Positions 1 through 11,500 of a DNA stretch of 64,000 nucleotides are shown here, piece by piece. The notes beneath the pieces are model-generated. The model searched no databases. It saw nothing but the letters and a program-made list of their open reading frames with translations, and was not told where the DNA came from. The translations under genes and the position numbers were made by a program. This DNA comes from Ophiosphaerella korrae (taxonomy: Eukaryota; Ascomycota; Dothideomycetes; Pleosporales; Phaeosphaeriaceae), in NCBI GenBank assembly GCA_028456385.1, contig JALNQF010000081.1, positions 1-64,000 of the forward strand, given 5' to 3'. Numbering within the stretch: position 1 is the stretch's first letter; each line of letters starts with the position of its first letter.

Positions 1-77
1 TCTTCTTCTTCTTCTTCTTCTTCTTCTTCTTCTTCTTCTTCTTCTTCTTCTTCTTCTTCTTCTTCTTCTTCTTCTTC
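1..77. repeat. (TCT)n microsatellite at the window edge
   Basis: An uninterrupted TCT trinucleotide tract begins at the first base, so its true length is unknown because the window cuts it. It then degrades into TC-rich sequence. No reading frame with other support crosses it. Confidence 0.97.
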
Positions 78-1126
78 CTCTCTCAAAGGGCATCACTTCC
101 TTCAGTAATCTAGCATATCAAATGATACCAAACTTCCACCCTTATCCGTGACTTTCTGGCCTTTGGCATTCATAAAGTTAAGTTGACCGAGACCAGGCTA
201 GCGAGGAGTAAATAAAGTTCAGTTCTTAGCGGAGTGAAAAATTCCTGCATAATCTCACAAAGTTTATTTAATTACAAAAAAAAATCCTTTCAAGACTGGT
301 CTCACACCAGCCACCCAATGTAGTCAATTTCGCGCAGGATCGTCGGGCATATACGTTCACTGGCATGCCTTGTCGATGATGCACCGGGTCTGGGGAAGGA
401 GATTTAGGCCTCCCAATTGTGGCGTGTTGTGAGGCTGTGGTATACGACGAGGTTATAGGCGAAAAAAGTTGGCGTGGTTGGTAATAAGAATATGGGAGGC
501 CTGGAAGTATATGTTGTTAGGGGCGCGGGTGACACAGTCATGTAAGATGGTTGTTTTGGGGTGGGTGGCTACGAAGCCAATTGTTGTGTTGGTTGTGTTG
601 GTTGTGTTAGCTGTGGGGCATGGTGTTGCCATTTCCAGAGGACTTGGTCCTGTCTGTGTTGGCTTTGGGAGGAATGCGGATTTTTATTCTAGTTTACTAC
701 AGTTGAAGCTGGAGGGCTTAAGATTGATACAGTTGTAGTCAAGGAAAGCCCTATGTTATAACCGGCTAAAGCAAAGGAAAAGAGGTAACTAGATAAGACA
801 ATACCATAATATACAAAAGGTGGGGTCTGGTCACAGCTGGACAGTCTCCGAGGTGGAAAACACTTCGCTATGTCGCCATTGACAGCTTTATTAAATCCAT
901 AGAAACGTAGGTGTATCTATAGAATAACATACCGCTAGTTGTAGCGTTTGCTGGCATCGCTTTCATTCTTTGATGAACAGTGACGGTATGAAATCCTAGA
1001 TTTAAGATGGTTCAAGTTTGACACTGTTGAGCAATACAATTGAGCGATTTCATATGACGGTATTCCTCGTTTCAGTATTTTAACCAGGAGGAAGAGTGTT
1101 CAATCATGCAATTCCCACCATGAGGC
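78..1126. other. Intergenic, no supported gene
   Basis: AT-rich, low-complexity stretch with G/T-rich patches (for example 580-620). The only sizeable open frame (469-738, plus) is G/T-biased and resembles no family I know. It includes the 3' flank of the isopropylmalate dehydrogenase gene. Confidence 0.6.
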
Positions 1127-2473
1127 TTATTTTTTCAACAAAATCTCAAGTTCAGCGGCTATCGCATCGCCGACTTCGGGAGTTTTTGAAGAACCTCCAA
1201 TATCACCTGTCCGGACCCCCCTATCAATGGTGATTCTCGTAGCCTCATTGATCTTTTGTGCGAGTTCGGGCAAGCATAGCGAGTATTTGAACATCATGCT
1301 GATAGAGAGGATGGTGGCAACTGGGTTGACAATGCCTTGACCAGCAATATCGGGTGCAGAGCCTATAGTTTATGAACGGGCATGCACGGAATTTACACGT
1401 ACAAAACATACCATGAATAGGCTCATAGATGCCATTTAGCTTCGTCTTGCCATCTGGAATACCACCCAAACTGGCACTTGGTAGCAAGCCGAGACTGCCT
1501 GGAATTACGCTAGCCTCGTCACTAATAATATCTCCAAATAGATTGCTGGTGACTACAACGCCGTTCAATGCCCTGGGGTTCTTGATCATCAGCATGGCGG
1601 CCGAGTCAATTAGATGGGTTCCAGATTTGAGATGCGGGTATTCGTCCTTCATGATGCGCTCAAACGTTTTCCGCCATAATCTCGAGGTTGCAAGCACATT
1701 CGCCTTATCCAGACTCCATACAGGAACTGGTGGGTCCTCAGCAGACGCCAGGCTGCCGGCTAGCCGTACGATGCGCTCAATTTCCTCGACGCTGTACGGC
1801 TCCGTATCCATGGCTTTGCCGTCACCCTCATCCTCTTTTCGGTCGCCAAAGTATATACCTCCTGTAAGTTCGCGAATGATGTTAAAGTTGACACCACGGA
1901 CCAGTTCGGCTTTAAGTGGTGAGGAATCGACAAGCGAGTCGGAGGCGAAGAAGCACGGTCGCAGATTGCCGAAGGTGCCGAGTTCTTTGCGCAGCTTCAA
2001 GATGCCCTGCTCAGGTCGCACTTTTCCAGTTCCCCATTTCTACCATTATGGGTCAGCCTGCGGTGCGCAGAGTATATCGTCATGATGGTATCATACGGGG
2101 CCGCCAACAGCGCCGAGGATAATGGCGTCAGCACCCTTTGCCGCAGCGAGGGCTTCATCTGTAAGCGGGTTGTTGTGTGCGTCTATCGAGCATCCCCCAA
2201 ACAAATGCTCCTGGAAAAGGAAGGTATTGTCCGTGTGCTTTTCGACTACTTTGAGAACCTGGACACTTTTAGTACCCTGGTTAGACTGGGTCCAACTATT
2301 TTACCTTGATAGCCTCTGCAACAACCTGGAATTTGTGAGCTTGCTGTACTACAATACAGTGCAAGGTGCTGTTACCTCAGGACCCACACCATCACCTGAT
2401 GCAGTTAGTCTCACATTCAAGATGCAAAATGGAGCTCCTTACCAGCGAGAACGACAATATTGTGCGAAGGCAT
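1127..2473 (-). CDS. LEU2: 3-isopropylmalate dehydrogenase (LEU2/LeuB type), six exons
   Basis: Catalyses the NAD-dependent oxidative decarboxylation of 3-isopropylmalate in leucine biosynthesis. Joined exons (minus strand): 2443-2473, 2376-2395, 2305-2325, 2097-2258, 1412-2039, 1127-1362. Introns are 46-57 bp with GT...AG ends. The spliced frame gives 365 aa, the usual family length. It starts [17 protein letters not shown] and carries the [24 protein letters not shown] and [12 protein letters not shown] motifs and a C-terminal [13 protein letters not shown] segment. Substrate, metal and NAD-binding signatures are therefore present and the gene looks intact. Exons 2 and 3 are only 20 and 21 nt, so automated predictors may truncate the N-terminus. 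Many fungi have two LEU2 paralogues and I cannot tell which this is. The minus-strand neighbour downstream is off-window; the gene is isolated and shows no cluster context. Confidence 0.93.
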
Positions 2474-4355
2474 TGCTAAAATATGAGAATCTTCTCGAGA
2501 AACGAAGATGTTGCACTCTCAGTACCTGATCAACAATTTATACAGCTACCCCGCTGCAAACCGCAGGATGTTCCGACTTCGGACATGGTGGGCCGAGCCC
2601 AAAGATCCACTTGGTCACTCATGTTGCCAATGACGTCTTTGCCGCCCTGCATCATTGTTCTTCACCTTTACCTGACATAATCAGCAAAGGGGTCATGGAG
2701 TGCAGTATTGAAATGAGGCCGAGCACCGCCACAAACATTGTTTTCGAGCAGCACAGGGACACGCGAGACCATAACGATATAGCGCCCACCCAAAAGGTAC
2801 GTGAACTGCGAACCGCTCGTTTCGATACCTATCTATCCAGCAGTATGGTTCCTGGGTGGCAAGGCATACTTTCTGTTTGTCAGTTCCGTTGGGAGCCGGA
2901 GATAGAGCACTAGAAACAAAGAGCCGACTCGGAGATTGAACGAGGGAGCTCTCGGGGCATCGCAATGATAGGCCGCGCACTCAACATACGCAAGCGTCGT
3001 GCATTACGTATCTGCTGCAACTTGAGTGAATTTTTGATCTTTGTACGAGAGTGTTCTACTGCTGGTATGAAGTGCCTCTTTGGGTTACATTCGTTGACCA
3101 GATCCGGACATGGGGCAGACTTCAGTTTGGTAATGACGGCTATCGGCATGCTAATGCTCCCTAGTATTTGAAATGGCTTAGGGTAAATGATATGCTGCAT
3201 AGAGGCCCTAGCAACAAAAGGTCATCTGCATTTTATCAAAAGGGTTCCCTGCAAAGTTCACTGACCTGCAGTGACGCAAGCAAGCAAACAAGATCCAATA
3301 AGGTATAGTAATCACTCCACAAGGACTTAAATCTGCCTCGTCAAGTCTTCTCCAATTAGGCCCTTGTTTAGTGAGGACATCTAATGCGCCGTTTCCGGTA
3401 AGACATATTAAGTTTGCATAATTTGTAAAGGAGTATGTTCATGAGATGAAAGTAGCCTGGCACACTTGTAACATACTGCAGCATAGCTGTACTATCGTTG
3501 ATAGTATTGCGCCAAGGACGGTTCTCGCGGCATTAATGTATGCAGATCAAAGTTTCTAGCTTCGCACTAAAGCTATCCTTCGGTTTCCTATTGCTTCTCG
3601 TATCATTCAAATGAACATATACCATCTTACTACAAACCACGCAAGTATTATTTCGAGGCAGTTCCTGGGCAGCTCAAGAATGGTTTTTCCATCGCTGCAA
3701 GAGACTGGTAATTTCAACTTGTAGCAAATGGTTGTTTTCTTCAGGCCCAACAAACAGTGTTCTCAAATACTCATTCGGCATTGGGAGCCGGCCATTTCGT
3801 AGGTCCAACCTATGCCACACACATGCTTAATCATGCATATTTCGCGTCTTTCGGCATATTATTTTTGTTATAATGGTCTAATTAGCGCTCGATAAATTTC
3901 GTGACGTGTTTCGCTTACTGGGGAAATGAGGTCTACAGAAACCGGTAGAAACCGATTCTGCCTTACGCTGTAAGGCATACCGGGCACCGCTCCTTCGCTC
4001 CCAGCGCTTGAACACATACGTTCGACAATCAAAATCTACTGACGGCACATGCGGGATATCTTGAAGAAGTGGATGCTTTATGCAACTAGTCTATTTAAAA
4101 GTTGAAGAATTTCTACCTTCCCGATGACTCCATAACAGCCCGGATCCGAATGGGGTGAGATGCAACTGGGTATCATGATGTAGGCGCAGTAACCAAAATG
4201 AAGAAAATTTCCTGCCAACCTTGGTATAACGCCGGTCCTATTAAAGTAAAGGTCATGAAGTCGACATGCATGCCAGTCCATTGAACAGTGGCCTGACCTA
4301 AACCTCCTACCGTCCCGAGGCTGACTCGCCTTGAACACCCACCAAAATATTATGG
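2474..4355. other. Intergenic, with a coding-like relic at about 2530-2900 on the minus strand
   Basis: No intact gene is supported. On the minus strand about 2530-2900 reads as protein-like sequence (for example the segment LLGGRYIVMVSRVPVLLENN), but it is broken by a stop and a frame change and has no recognised family. The rest, to 4355, is unremarkable AT-rich DNA. Confidence 0.5.
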
Positions 4356-5410
4356 TTATGCCTTACGATGTATTTCCTTTGAACCCCTGTCAAGCTTTCT
4401 GTGCACTCCTCCGAGCACAATTTTGAGGATCCCATCAGCGGTTAACTCTGAATCTCCCTCGCCCTTGAAGGGTACTGTATCCACAATATCCCTGAGCTCA
4501 TCATCCCCCGCAAGCTCTCTAAGCCCATCGTCAAGCTGCTTGAGGTGCTCACGCGCACCAGGTTCTTTACCAACTTGGAAGAATTGAATACCGACCTGCC
4601 ATGAAGGTGCGTCGAGCTTATCTAGCTTCTTGGCTGCGTGGATGATAGGTGACTCAACATCATCAGATGGCTCGCCATCAGTAATGACGATGATGTTGAT
4701 TGGCTTAGTAGACTCGGGCTTGCTCTCGTAACGCTGGAGATAAGGCCTGAGTATTTTATTAAGACGCTGACCGGTTGGGGTCGCACCGCAGGGTCGAACA
4801 GTCTGGAAAATTTCGGTGACTGTGGCTGCAGTAGTAATGTTCTTGTAGACTGAAGAATCAGGGTGATTCAGAAAGTAAATGTCGATGCCATCCGCGTCAC
4901 GCTGAGTGCAAATCGGAGTGATGGTTTCGAGAGCTTTACCAGTCTCTCTCCAATTACGGCCGGCCATAGAACCCGAATCGTCAATCAAGAAAACAGTGTC
5001 GAAAGTTGATAAGAATGCATATGGGTCGGCATCAGTAGAAGCCACACCTGTTTGTGATGAACTCGCATTGTTTTGCCGGGCTGATGGTGGATGCGGCTGT
5101 GTATGCATCGTATACGCAGGTGGATCTTCACTTCCTGAAGTGAAGGGGTCTATGATTGCTCGATCTGTGAGGTTGTCAACACACTTTGTTGCATCGCAAG
5201 TACGGCGTGGATAAATTCATGTCACTTACCAGGTCTCCGTGTAGCGGGCGATGAGGATGGGAATGGGCTGGCGTGGTTCTCCTGTGGTACCGACAGGCCG
5301 CTATTTCGAGAACGTACTGTGCCAAAGGTTGAGTGTGAGGTTGAGCTCATGCCGTCAGCGAAAGGGTTGGAGCCTTTTCTGGAAAGCTTCTTCTTCAAAG
5401 TGTTAAACAT
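4356..5410 (-). CDS. von Willebrand factor A domain protein, two exons
   Basis: Exons 5230-5410 and 4356-5164 (minus) flank a 65-bp intron that starts GTAAGT and ends CACAG; the joined frame is 329 aa. The vWA domain begins near residue 100 with TVFLIDDSGSMAG, a complete DxSxS MIDAS motif. A conserved threonine segment (CGATPTGQRLN) and IIVITDGEPSDD supply the other metal-site elements. The N-terminus (MFNTLKKKLSRKGSNPFADG) is basic, then Ser/Thr-rich. There is no signal peptide, so it is probably cytosolic. Fungal stand-alone vWA proteins of this layout are common and mostly uncharacterised, so a metal-dependent protein-binding role is inferred from the fold only. I chose the ATG at 5410; the frame stays open further upstream to 5629, so a longer N-terminus is possible. 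Confidence 0.83.
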
Positions 5411-6356
5411 GCTGATTTTTGGGGATGTCGATGAAGTGGCGGTTGTGGAGAGTCCGAGAGGATTAGCAGTGCAGGAGCACTGTCTGCTGTGCATTTTATA
5501 TGGCGCTAGCGAAATAGTCATGGGGTAAGAGCAAACAATGATTCTCGGACTGAGTCGGAAGAGGGGCAAACAAGCCTTGTTTGAATGTGTCTGTTTGCGC
5601 TTGGGTGCAAGATTGTACCTCCCGATCATAGGTAAGGAATCTCTTTATACAACATTAACGTGCCATTCTTTTATAATAAAGAATATATCAGCCCTCAAGG
5701 CGGACTGCTACCGCCACTATCACTGCCACCAATACCGGTTCGTTGTTCTCCAACACCAGCGTTTACAGTGGGTTGGGTGCGCCTTGCGGGTCGCCATCAA
5801 CCGGCCTTTCGCGCTAGCCAAACACAGCCCCAGGAGGCGCAGCACCATAACAAAAACCAACCACAAGGCACAGGGCTGTGATATAAGCGAATGAAAACTC
5901 AAATGCTAAACGTACAGGTGATATATTGTGCCACTATATACAAAAATCGCCTTAGTCGCGCACAGAGGCAGCGTTCGTCTGGGCAAAAAATCACCTGTTT
6001 CGGGACAGTGACACATGAAGCGCCATGGCTGGTGGCATCACCTGCACCACACCGTTTGATGATACTGAATTTATCATATCATCTTCCAGGCGTACTGATA
6101 TTTTTACTTGCCTACCAGGGGGTTGTATTCAAATTTAATATTGGAGTTCGTGGGTTTGCTGGAAGACCGGCTGATACAAGGCTCTCGATCTCATATGCAT
6201 GTTGATATCTGAGAATTTGCAGCCACTGTAGGCCTGAAACTGTCAGCCCCCAAAGCTGGGGCCACGAGGTGATGTTTACTTTAGCTTAGGATCGGAGATT
6301 TGGAGTTTGTCATCATGACTACCTGATTTGCCTCATGCTGTCCTCTAGAGGCATTC
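5411..6356. other. Intergenic region with a possible decayed small secreted-protein gene
   Basis: No intact gene. The minus strand at about 5690-5900 is described separately as a possible relic. The rest (5900-6356) shows no coding signal and presumably holds the 3' flank of the BTB-like gene. Confidence 0.5.
5689..5900 (-). pseudogene. Possible remnant of a small secreted-protein gene
   Basis: Read on the minus strand from about 5893, one frame encodes a hydrophobic segment, FAYITALCLVVGFCYGA, that looks like a signal peptide core. It is followed by AAPPGAVFG and an in-frame TAG. The same frame continues with VDGDPQGAPNPL to a TAA. One base later another frame reads NAGVGEQRTGIGGSDSGG and ends at TGA. 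Together this resembles a secreted Gly/Ser/Pro-rich peptide of about 60-70 residues that has lost its start codon, gained a stop and shifted frame. Family unknown. An intron could explain part of the disruption, but no good splice pair was found. Confidence 0.25.
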
Positions 6357-7694
6357 TTACCCAGAGGACCATTGCCTTTCCACAGCGATGAACAGGTCCC
6401 TGACCGCCACATGCTTACCCAGGCAACTACTTAACTTCCGCTGATGCCCCTTCTGCATGACACAGTTTGCAAGTCTTCCTTGATTGTGGCTGACCATAAG
6501 GGATCGTGGGTGTGCCCATAAAAGTGGTCGCTTTGCTAGCATCCAGGCGTATGCTAGGCGGTGGTTGTCCCAGCAATCCAAACAAATACCAATATCTGGG
6601 CTTGCAGAGTCAAACTTGAGTTGGTTGTGTAAAAGGTCAAGCAGGGGAAGAAGGCGTGCTCGTAAGCCACAATGCGCGTGATTGCTATCAACTTGATAGT
6701 TCGAGCACTGTCGTAGAGAGAGCAGAAGACGGTCGATATCTCCCAAGTAGTAGGTCGGTTCTGTATTGTCATATATCTTGCCTTGCAACCTGACCGTATC
6801 AATCTTATGGAAGAAACGAATCATCTCGCCAAGCTGGAATGAATCGCATTGCAGCGAGGTGTCATACCCAAGCTTGCACTGTCGCTCTCCTGACGTGTAC
6901 AATTTGAGAAAGTGTGCTTGCAGGGAGTTGATGGTCTCTAAAATGTGCTCTCGCCGCCGAATCATCTCGTCCTCCACGCCATTTGGTATATCCCACCACA
7001 AGGCTTTGGTATAGTCCTCCTCTACTTCAGGCCGCCATTGCACTGAGTCGCGCAACATCAGGTGTTTAGAGTATTTCGTAACCCATCCTGGATGGTCGAA
7101 CAGCAGCCCTATAAATAGCTTTTGTCGTACTCTCTCCTCTGTCAACGTTGGATTAGGCTTGCCACTTGACTTGGCATCGATAATCTGCAGGTACTTCTTC
7201 CTTCGGACGTAGTTCGAGAGGCACGCGACAGCATCGAATCGGTCGGCGACAACGGCGAGATTAGCCAGGTTTGCGACTGGTGGATTAGATGTACCGAGAT
7301 CGAGGCCATGGATTGCACGGAGGAAATCGGCAAGCAATTTCTGTATCGCAGAACTTTTCGATATCGCTATTCTACCAGTATTGGTGATGGATATGTGGGG
7401 AAGTACATCTATGGGTACTTCTGTAGTATCTGCATGTTTGCCCAGTTGGAGGGCTTCAAGAGCTGCGGACAGTTGTTGCCCTTCGCTGAAGCGGTCACTC
7501 AGCAGATTCTCAAAGTACCGTGAGCTTTGCTGCAGTGTCTTCGAGTCGACGCGAAACGAATACCGCTCGCTGTTCTCATCCTGGGCAACATCAAGGATGA
7601 GATCACCGCCTGGACAGACTACTAGAGGTTCAACCTCGTCTGACATGATGTATAGGGGATGGTTGATGTGGCTCTTCGAGGCGTATTTCTTCAT
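6357..7694 (-). CDS. BTB/POZ-like domain protein, uncharacterised
   Basis: Single-exon frame of 445 aa. Residues about 27-75 resemble the start of a fungal BTB/POZ domain: a strand segment with GGDLILDV, then FRVDSKTLQQSSRYFENLL, typical of BTB-fold proteins in filamentous fungi that mediate oligomerisation or Cul3 binding. The rest is alpha-helical with no membrane segment, and has Cys/His clusters near the C-terminus without a clear zinc-finger spacing. A second in-frame methionine (MSDEVEPLVVCPGGD, start at 7646) is the more natural start because the BTB-like sequence follows directly. Function is unknown and the BTB call is by eye. No operon-like partner. Confidence 0.72.
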   Translation of the reverse strand: MKKYASKSHINHPLYIMSDEVEPLVVCPGGDLILDVAQDENSERYSFRVDSKTLQQSSRYFENLLSDRFSEGQQLSAALEALQLGKHADTTEVPIDVLPHISITNTGRIAISKSSAIQKLLADFLRAIHGLDLGTSNPPVANLANLAVVADRFDAVACLSNYVRRKKYLQIIDAKSSGKPNPTLTEERVRQKLFIGLLFDHPGWVTKYSKHLMLRDSVQWRPEVEEDYTKALWWDIPNGVEDEMIRRREHILETINSLQAHFLKLYTSGERQCKLGYDTSLQCDSFQLGEMIRFFHKIDTVRLQGKIYDNTEPTYYLGDIDRLLLSLRQCSNYQVDSNHAHCGLRARLLPLLDLLHNQLKFDSASPDIGICLDCWDNHRLAYAWMLAKRPLLWAHPRSLMVSHNQGRLANCVMQKGHQRKLSSCLGKHVAVRDLFIAVERQWSSG

Positions 7695-8160
7695 GGGTAT
7701 GGCCAGAACATTGTGTTTACGATAGAAGTTTGCTGGGTTGACCGTTGTGTGGTGTGAGAGTCACAGCCGACTTTTTGTGGCGATGGAGGAACACCGCCCC
7801 TGCCATGGCCCCAGCGGCCAATCGGCAACAAGTGGCGCCTTGAACTCGGCCTGCGGAATGACCTTTTCACAATTATCAATCATGATTATGAACAATAAAA
7901 GCATAGCCGAGGACCTTTGCATACCTTCTGTGGATATGCAAAATGGGTTGTAATGCTGATACATACAGGTAACTCATGCGAACACTACAAGACACATCAT
8001 GAAACGTCTATATTAGAGACAAAGAAACTAACAAAGGAGAACATAGCCTAGCTGTCTTCAAAGCACTTTCGTTGACATGCTGCGGCTTGACCAATGTGCC
8101 GTCGCTTGCTCGCTATGATGGAGCAAGCCGGAATAACGCAAGAAAAGAAGAGGAAATGAA
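7695..8160. other. Intergenic, nothing recognised
   Basis: Promoter side of the BTB-like gene and 3' flank of the small gene at 8216-8565. Open frames here on both strands are short and mutually overlapping, with no family resemblance. Confidence 0.55.
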
Positions 8161-8215
8161 TCAAGCAGCTTCATGAAGCCTCGGACCGTCACCCAAAATA
8201 GCACCCTGAAAGCCT

Positions 8216-8565
8216 TCAGGGAGCTCGTCGATGTGGTATGCTCTTCCGCATCCACTCGTCTCCACAGACACCATGTCCTACGCGCGTGTCGTAGAACATC
8301 CTCTGTCGAGCGGCCCGATCTTTGGGGCTCAGGCGGTGCTTTTTGAGCTTGCCCTTGCCATCTCGAATCCATTCGTACTTTTGCTCGCCCTGCAAACAGT
8401 TAGTTATGCGATGCTTGAAGCAAGATCCGCTTGATATTCGTTCAGAACCAAGTCGACAGAAATGCTTACGATGATGAGCCAGACGTCAAGTTCTTCTGGA
8501 TTCATCCGGTTGTAGTAGTATGGCTTTGGCTCTGGCTTTTCGCCGCTCAATCGAATGTGGAACAT
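8216..8565 (-). CDS. Small conserved-looking protein, two exons, possible C-terminal frameshift
   Basis: Exons 8470-8565 and 8216-8389 (minus) flank an 80-bp intron with GTAAGC donor, CTAAC branch site and TTTGCAG acceptor. The joined frame is 89 aa, beginning MFHIRLSGEKPEPKPYYYN and containing WIRDGKGKLKKHRLSPKDRA, a basic Trp-containing stretch. No signal peptide or membrane segment. The product is not recognised. Oddly, a different frame of exon 2 continues past the stop as YHIDELPEGFQGAILGDG and ends at 8161, which looks more protein-like than the terminal residues of the model. A one-base indel near 8235-8290 (genomic or sequencing) could have cut off about 20 residues. Confidence 0.5.
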
Positions 8566-11500
8566 TATGTTGGTAGAAGAAGTGGTCTAAATAGTAGTGT
8601 CTACTATGGTCTGGTGAGAAGGAGTTTGGTTTGTGTGATCGATGGTTGTTCATACCTGTTCTGAAGCTGCGTTCAAGGTTTGTTCTAGAGATGAAAGGAC
8701 CGTTCTGAGAGGGCGCACTTATAACAAAGAACTGAGATAAAATTGTTGAAATCCCTTTGCTAGCCCATAAACACAACCACAGTTGTGCTCATGAAAAACT
8801 TGGACGTTCCAAGTGGCGGCCCTGGTTCATTGGTATGCAACCACCTTAATGCACACGATAAGGAGAAATCGCGCGAAAAGTGTAGATAAATCTACTAAGC
8901 GAACGCTGAAGAAAATGTAAATAAATAAATAGCATATACCTACGTGTCCCCCACAAACTCATGGAGGTACCGAAGTATATACCCTAAAGATCGACGCCCA
9001 GAACGGCTCCTGAAACCAAGACATTACAAGAAGTATTCGATGAAACTTCCAAGAGAACCAAGATGCGCCTAGAAACTGGAGAATGCGTACGCTTTAGAAG
9101 GTGTCAAACCTGATGCACAGGGACAAACAATGTTGCACTGGATTGCCGATCAGCAAGGCTGCCAGTGGAGGATCACAATTACCAAGCCCTTGGCTCAATC
9201 CGAGAGTAGTACTCAAGAAATAATAAGCAACTCCCGTGGTTAGCTTTGTCCACTAACGCTACTTTAATACAATTTAGGTTGGATCCGTGCGTCCTATGTC
9301 GGGCATTCGATGATCTCAGGATGCATCCCTCTATAATGCGCGCACAATTACCTTGTTCCGCTTTCTTCCACCAGTCCGAGCTGACCACATCTGACAGTTA
9401 CTCCATCTGCAGCCGTAGAGGTGACAGTCCCGACTGTCCAGCTGAGGAAGCGTACTTCCTCCAACACTTGTGCCGGCTATCTGGCAGTCGCACGCGCCTT
9501 GGGTCCACCAAACGGGTAACCTTGTTGAATGAGAAACAATGCCCACGTACCGCACTTCCGGCAATTGAGGCTTCCCCATGGTTGCATTAGTGCATAGTCG
9601 ATAGGTATGGCTCGAGGAAAGGAGCCACGGAGTCAATGCTCGGTACCTCCAAGAAGGAAAATATTGCATCCAGATAAACTCGCCACCATAATTCTGGATT
9701 ATTCCATAGGTGCATTCGGATGCCGAGCCCGAGCACTGCGCACATAGCCTTGTCCTATCTCTTGAGGAGCACCGAATGCGATCATGGCATAAAGTCCTCA
9801 TGGTCCTTCATAGGGGCGTGATGGAGTCGGGTGACGGTTCGAGGCATGAAGATGATGGAGCACCAGATTATTTTGCTGTGGTGCCCGCGAGCTTTACCCA
9901 CAGATGCGGTGAAACTCAGATTTCCTGGTCGTCATAGTGGAGGAATGATTCTGCTAATTTGTCCTGAAGATTACCTTGGTAGGTCCCAGATTTTGATTGT
10001 CTCCGGTTTACGGTTCCACGTCTTCCCAACGCTTGTCAAGAGGTATCTTCTTCAAAGGTTACCCAACAAACGGAGTGACGATTGGACATTTAAGTGGGGG
10101 ATGATGATTCGTAGGTCGCGTTGGCACTTCAAAGTGATCGACGCGCCAAGATCTAACCTCGTGTTGCAGCCAAGACCACACAGACACAGACTCGAACACA
10201 AGAGTGAGACAACGAACTTACTATACAAGGAAATGGACTCTAGTCAGCGAGAGGAAGCTTACAAATGCTGACGTAGACACGTTTCAACCAGCAACTAATA
10301 CCTAGGTCACTGTAAGCATCGGACTGACCAAGTTGGTGTTATCTTGCGGTGTGCAGAGTAGGATGAATGTACTAGACGCAGTGCTTTCTAGAGGTGAAAT
10401 GCTGAGCAAAGGCGTCAATTCGATACCTGCTAAAAGCTTTACAGCCATATTTTTGAACTTATGGGGTACCTTATCTAGCAGAACGGGAAATGGTCAGTGG
10501 GGTGTTGTGACAGCAGCGAGTAGAAAGATTGGGCGAGTAGGTTGGTGAGATGTGTGCAATAACTTTGGCTGCAAATTTATCCGTCATAAATAGTGTGCAG
10601 TAGTCATAGAGGTAAAAATTTCACTAACTTCCGAAAGTCAGTCTCGGCTCCTCTTTCTGGTCAGTAGATCCATGGTACGAACTGACATACGGCAAGTGGA
10701 CCCGACTGGCTAGCTGAAATGCTCTAGGTACGACCTCTGTCTGTATGCAAATACGTTTTGCTCGACAAGAAGGACCACGGTCTATAGCGTGTCAAAAGAG
10801 TTCTGTACTACAGGATACTTCGCACTTACCCCTGCCCGATGATCATCAGCTGGTATGTTGAGTTTGTCGTGTATCATTGCCTTTTTAGGAGCGGCACTCT
10901 TATAAAATCACATTTGAAGCACTCAAGTCCGTATGCTGTAAATGCGAAGAACTTTTGATTAAAGCTATAAACGAATAAATCCATTTAGGAAACGACCAAA
11001 GAATTTATTGCGCTTCGTCATCGAGACGATGAGATTATTGATAGCGGCATCTTTGATGTCTAAATCCACAAGGAAGTTATCTAATATAAACTATATCCGG
11101 ATACAATAAACACTTTCGCTCATTCTGATCAGCCATGCCGTCGAATTTCATCGTCAATTAAATGTCCAGTGTAGAGCTACGTGACAAAATTACCAAATAC
11201 TCCCATGCTAGGCTGTGGTAGTTCAATAATATCGCATTGGTCTTCCATCTACTTTCAGCTAGGCGTTGATCGAGTGGGCTTAAGAGCGTATATAGTATGT
11301 TCATAGCACAGCTTGACTATTAATTGCGTTCCTTCGATTGAATCATTTTATCAATTTACAGGCTGGGGAGACACGAGAGTCAACAACTCACTTATGGGCT
11401 TGCTTTTCTTCGGTCTTAGTTATCTTGCGCGATAATCCGTTACCTCGGTAGTCCATAGTGGCCCAGCTCAGTCGTAATGTTGATACTTGGGAAGGCATCT

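Noticed and set aside
1429..2122. Plus-strand frames opposite isopropylmalate dehydrogenase
   Set aside because: Antisense shadows of exon 5; no family features.
9331..9801. 156-aa minus-strand frame
   Set aside because: Composition (Cys, Arg, Ser) is like random sequence. A neighbouring frame looks slightly more protein-like but is broken.
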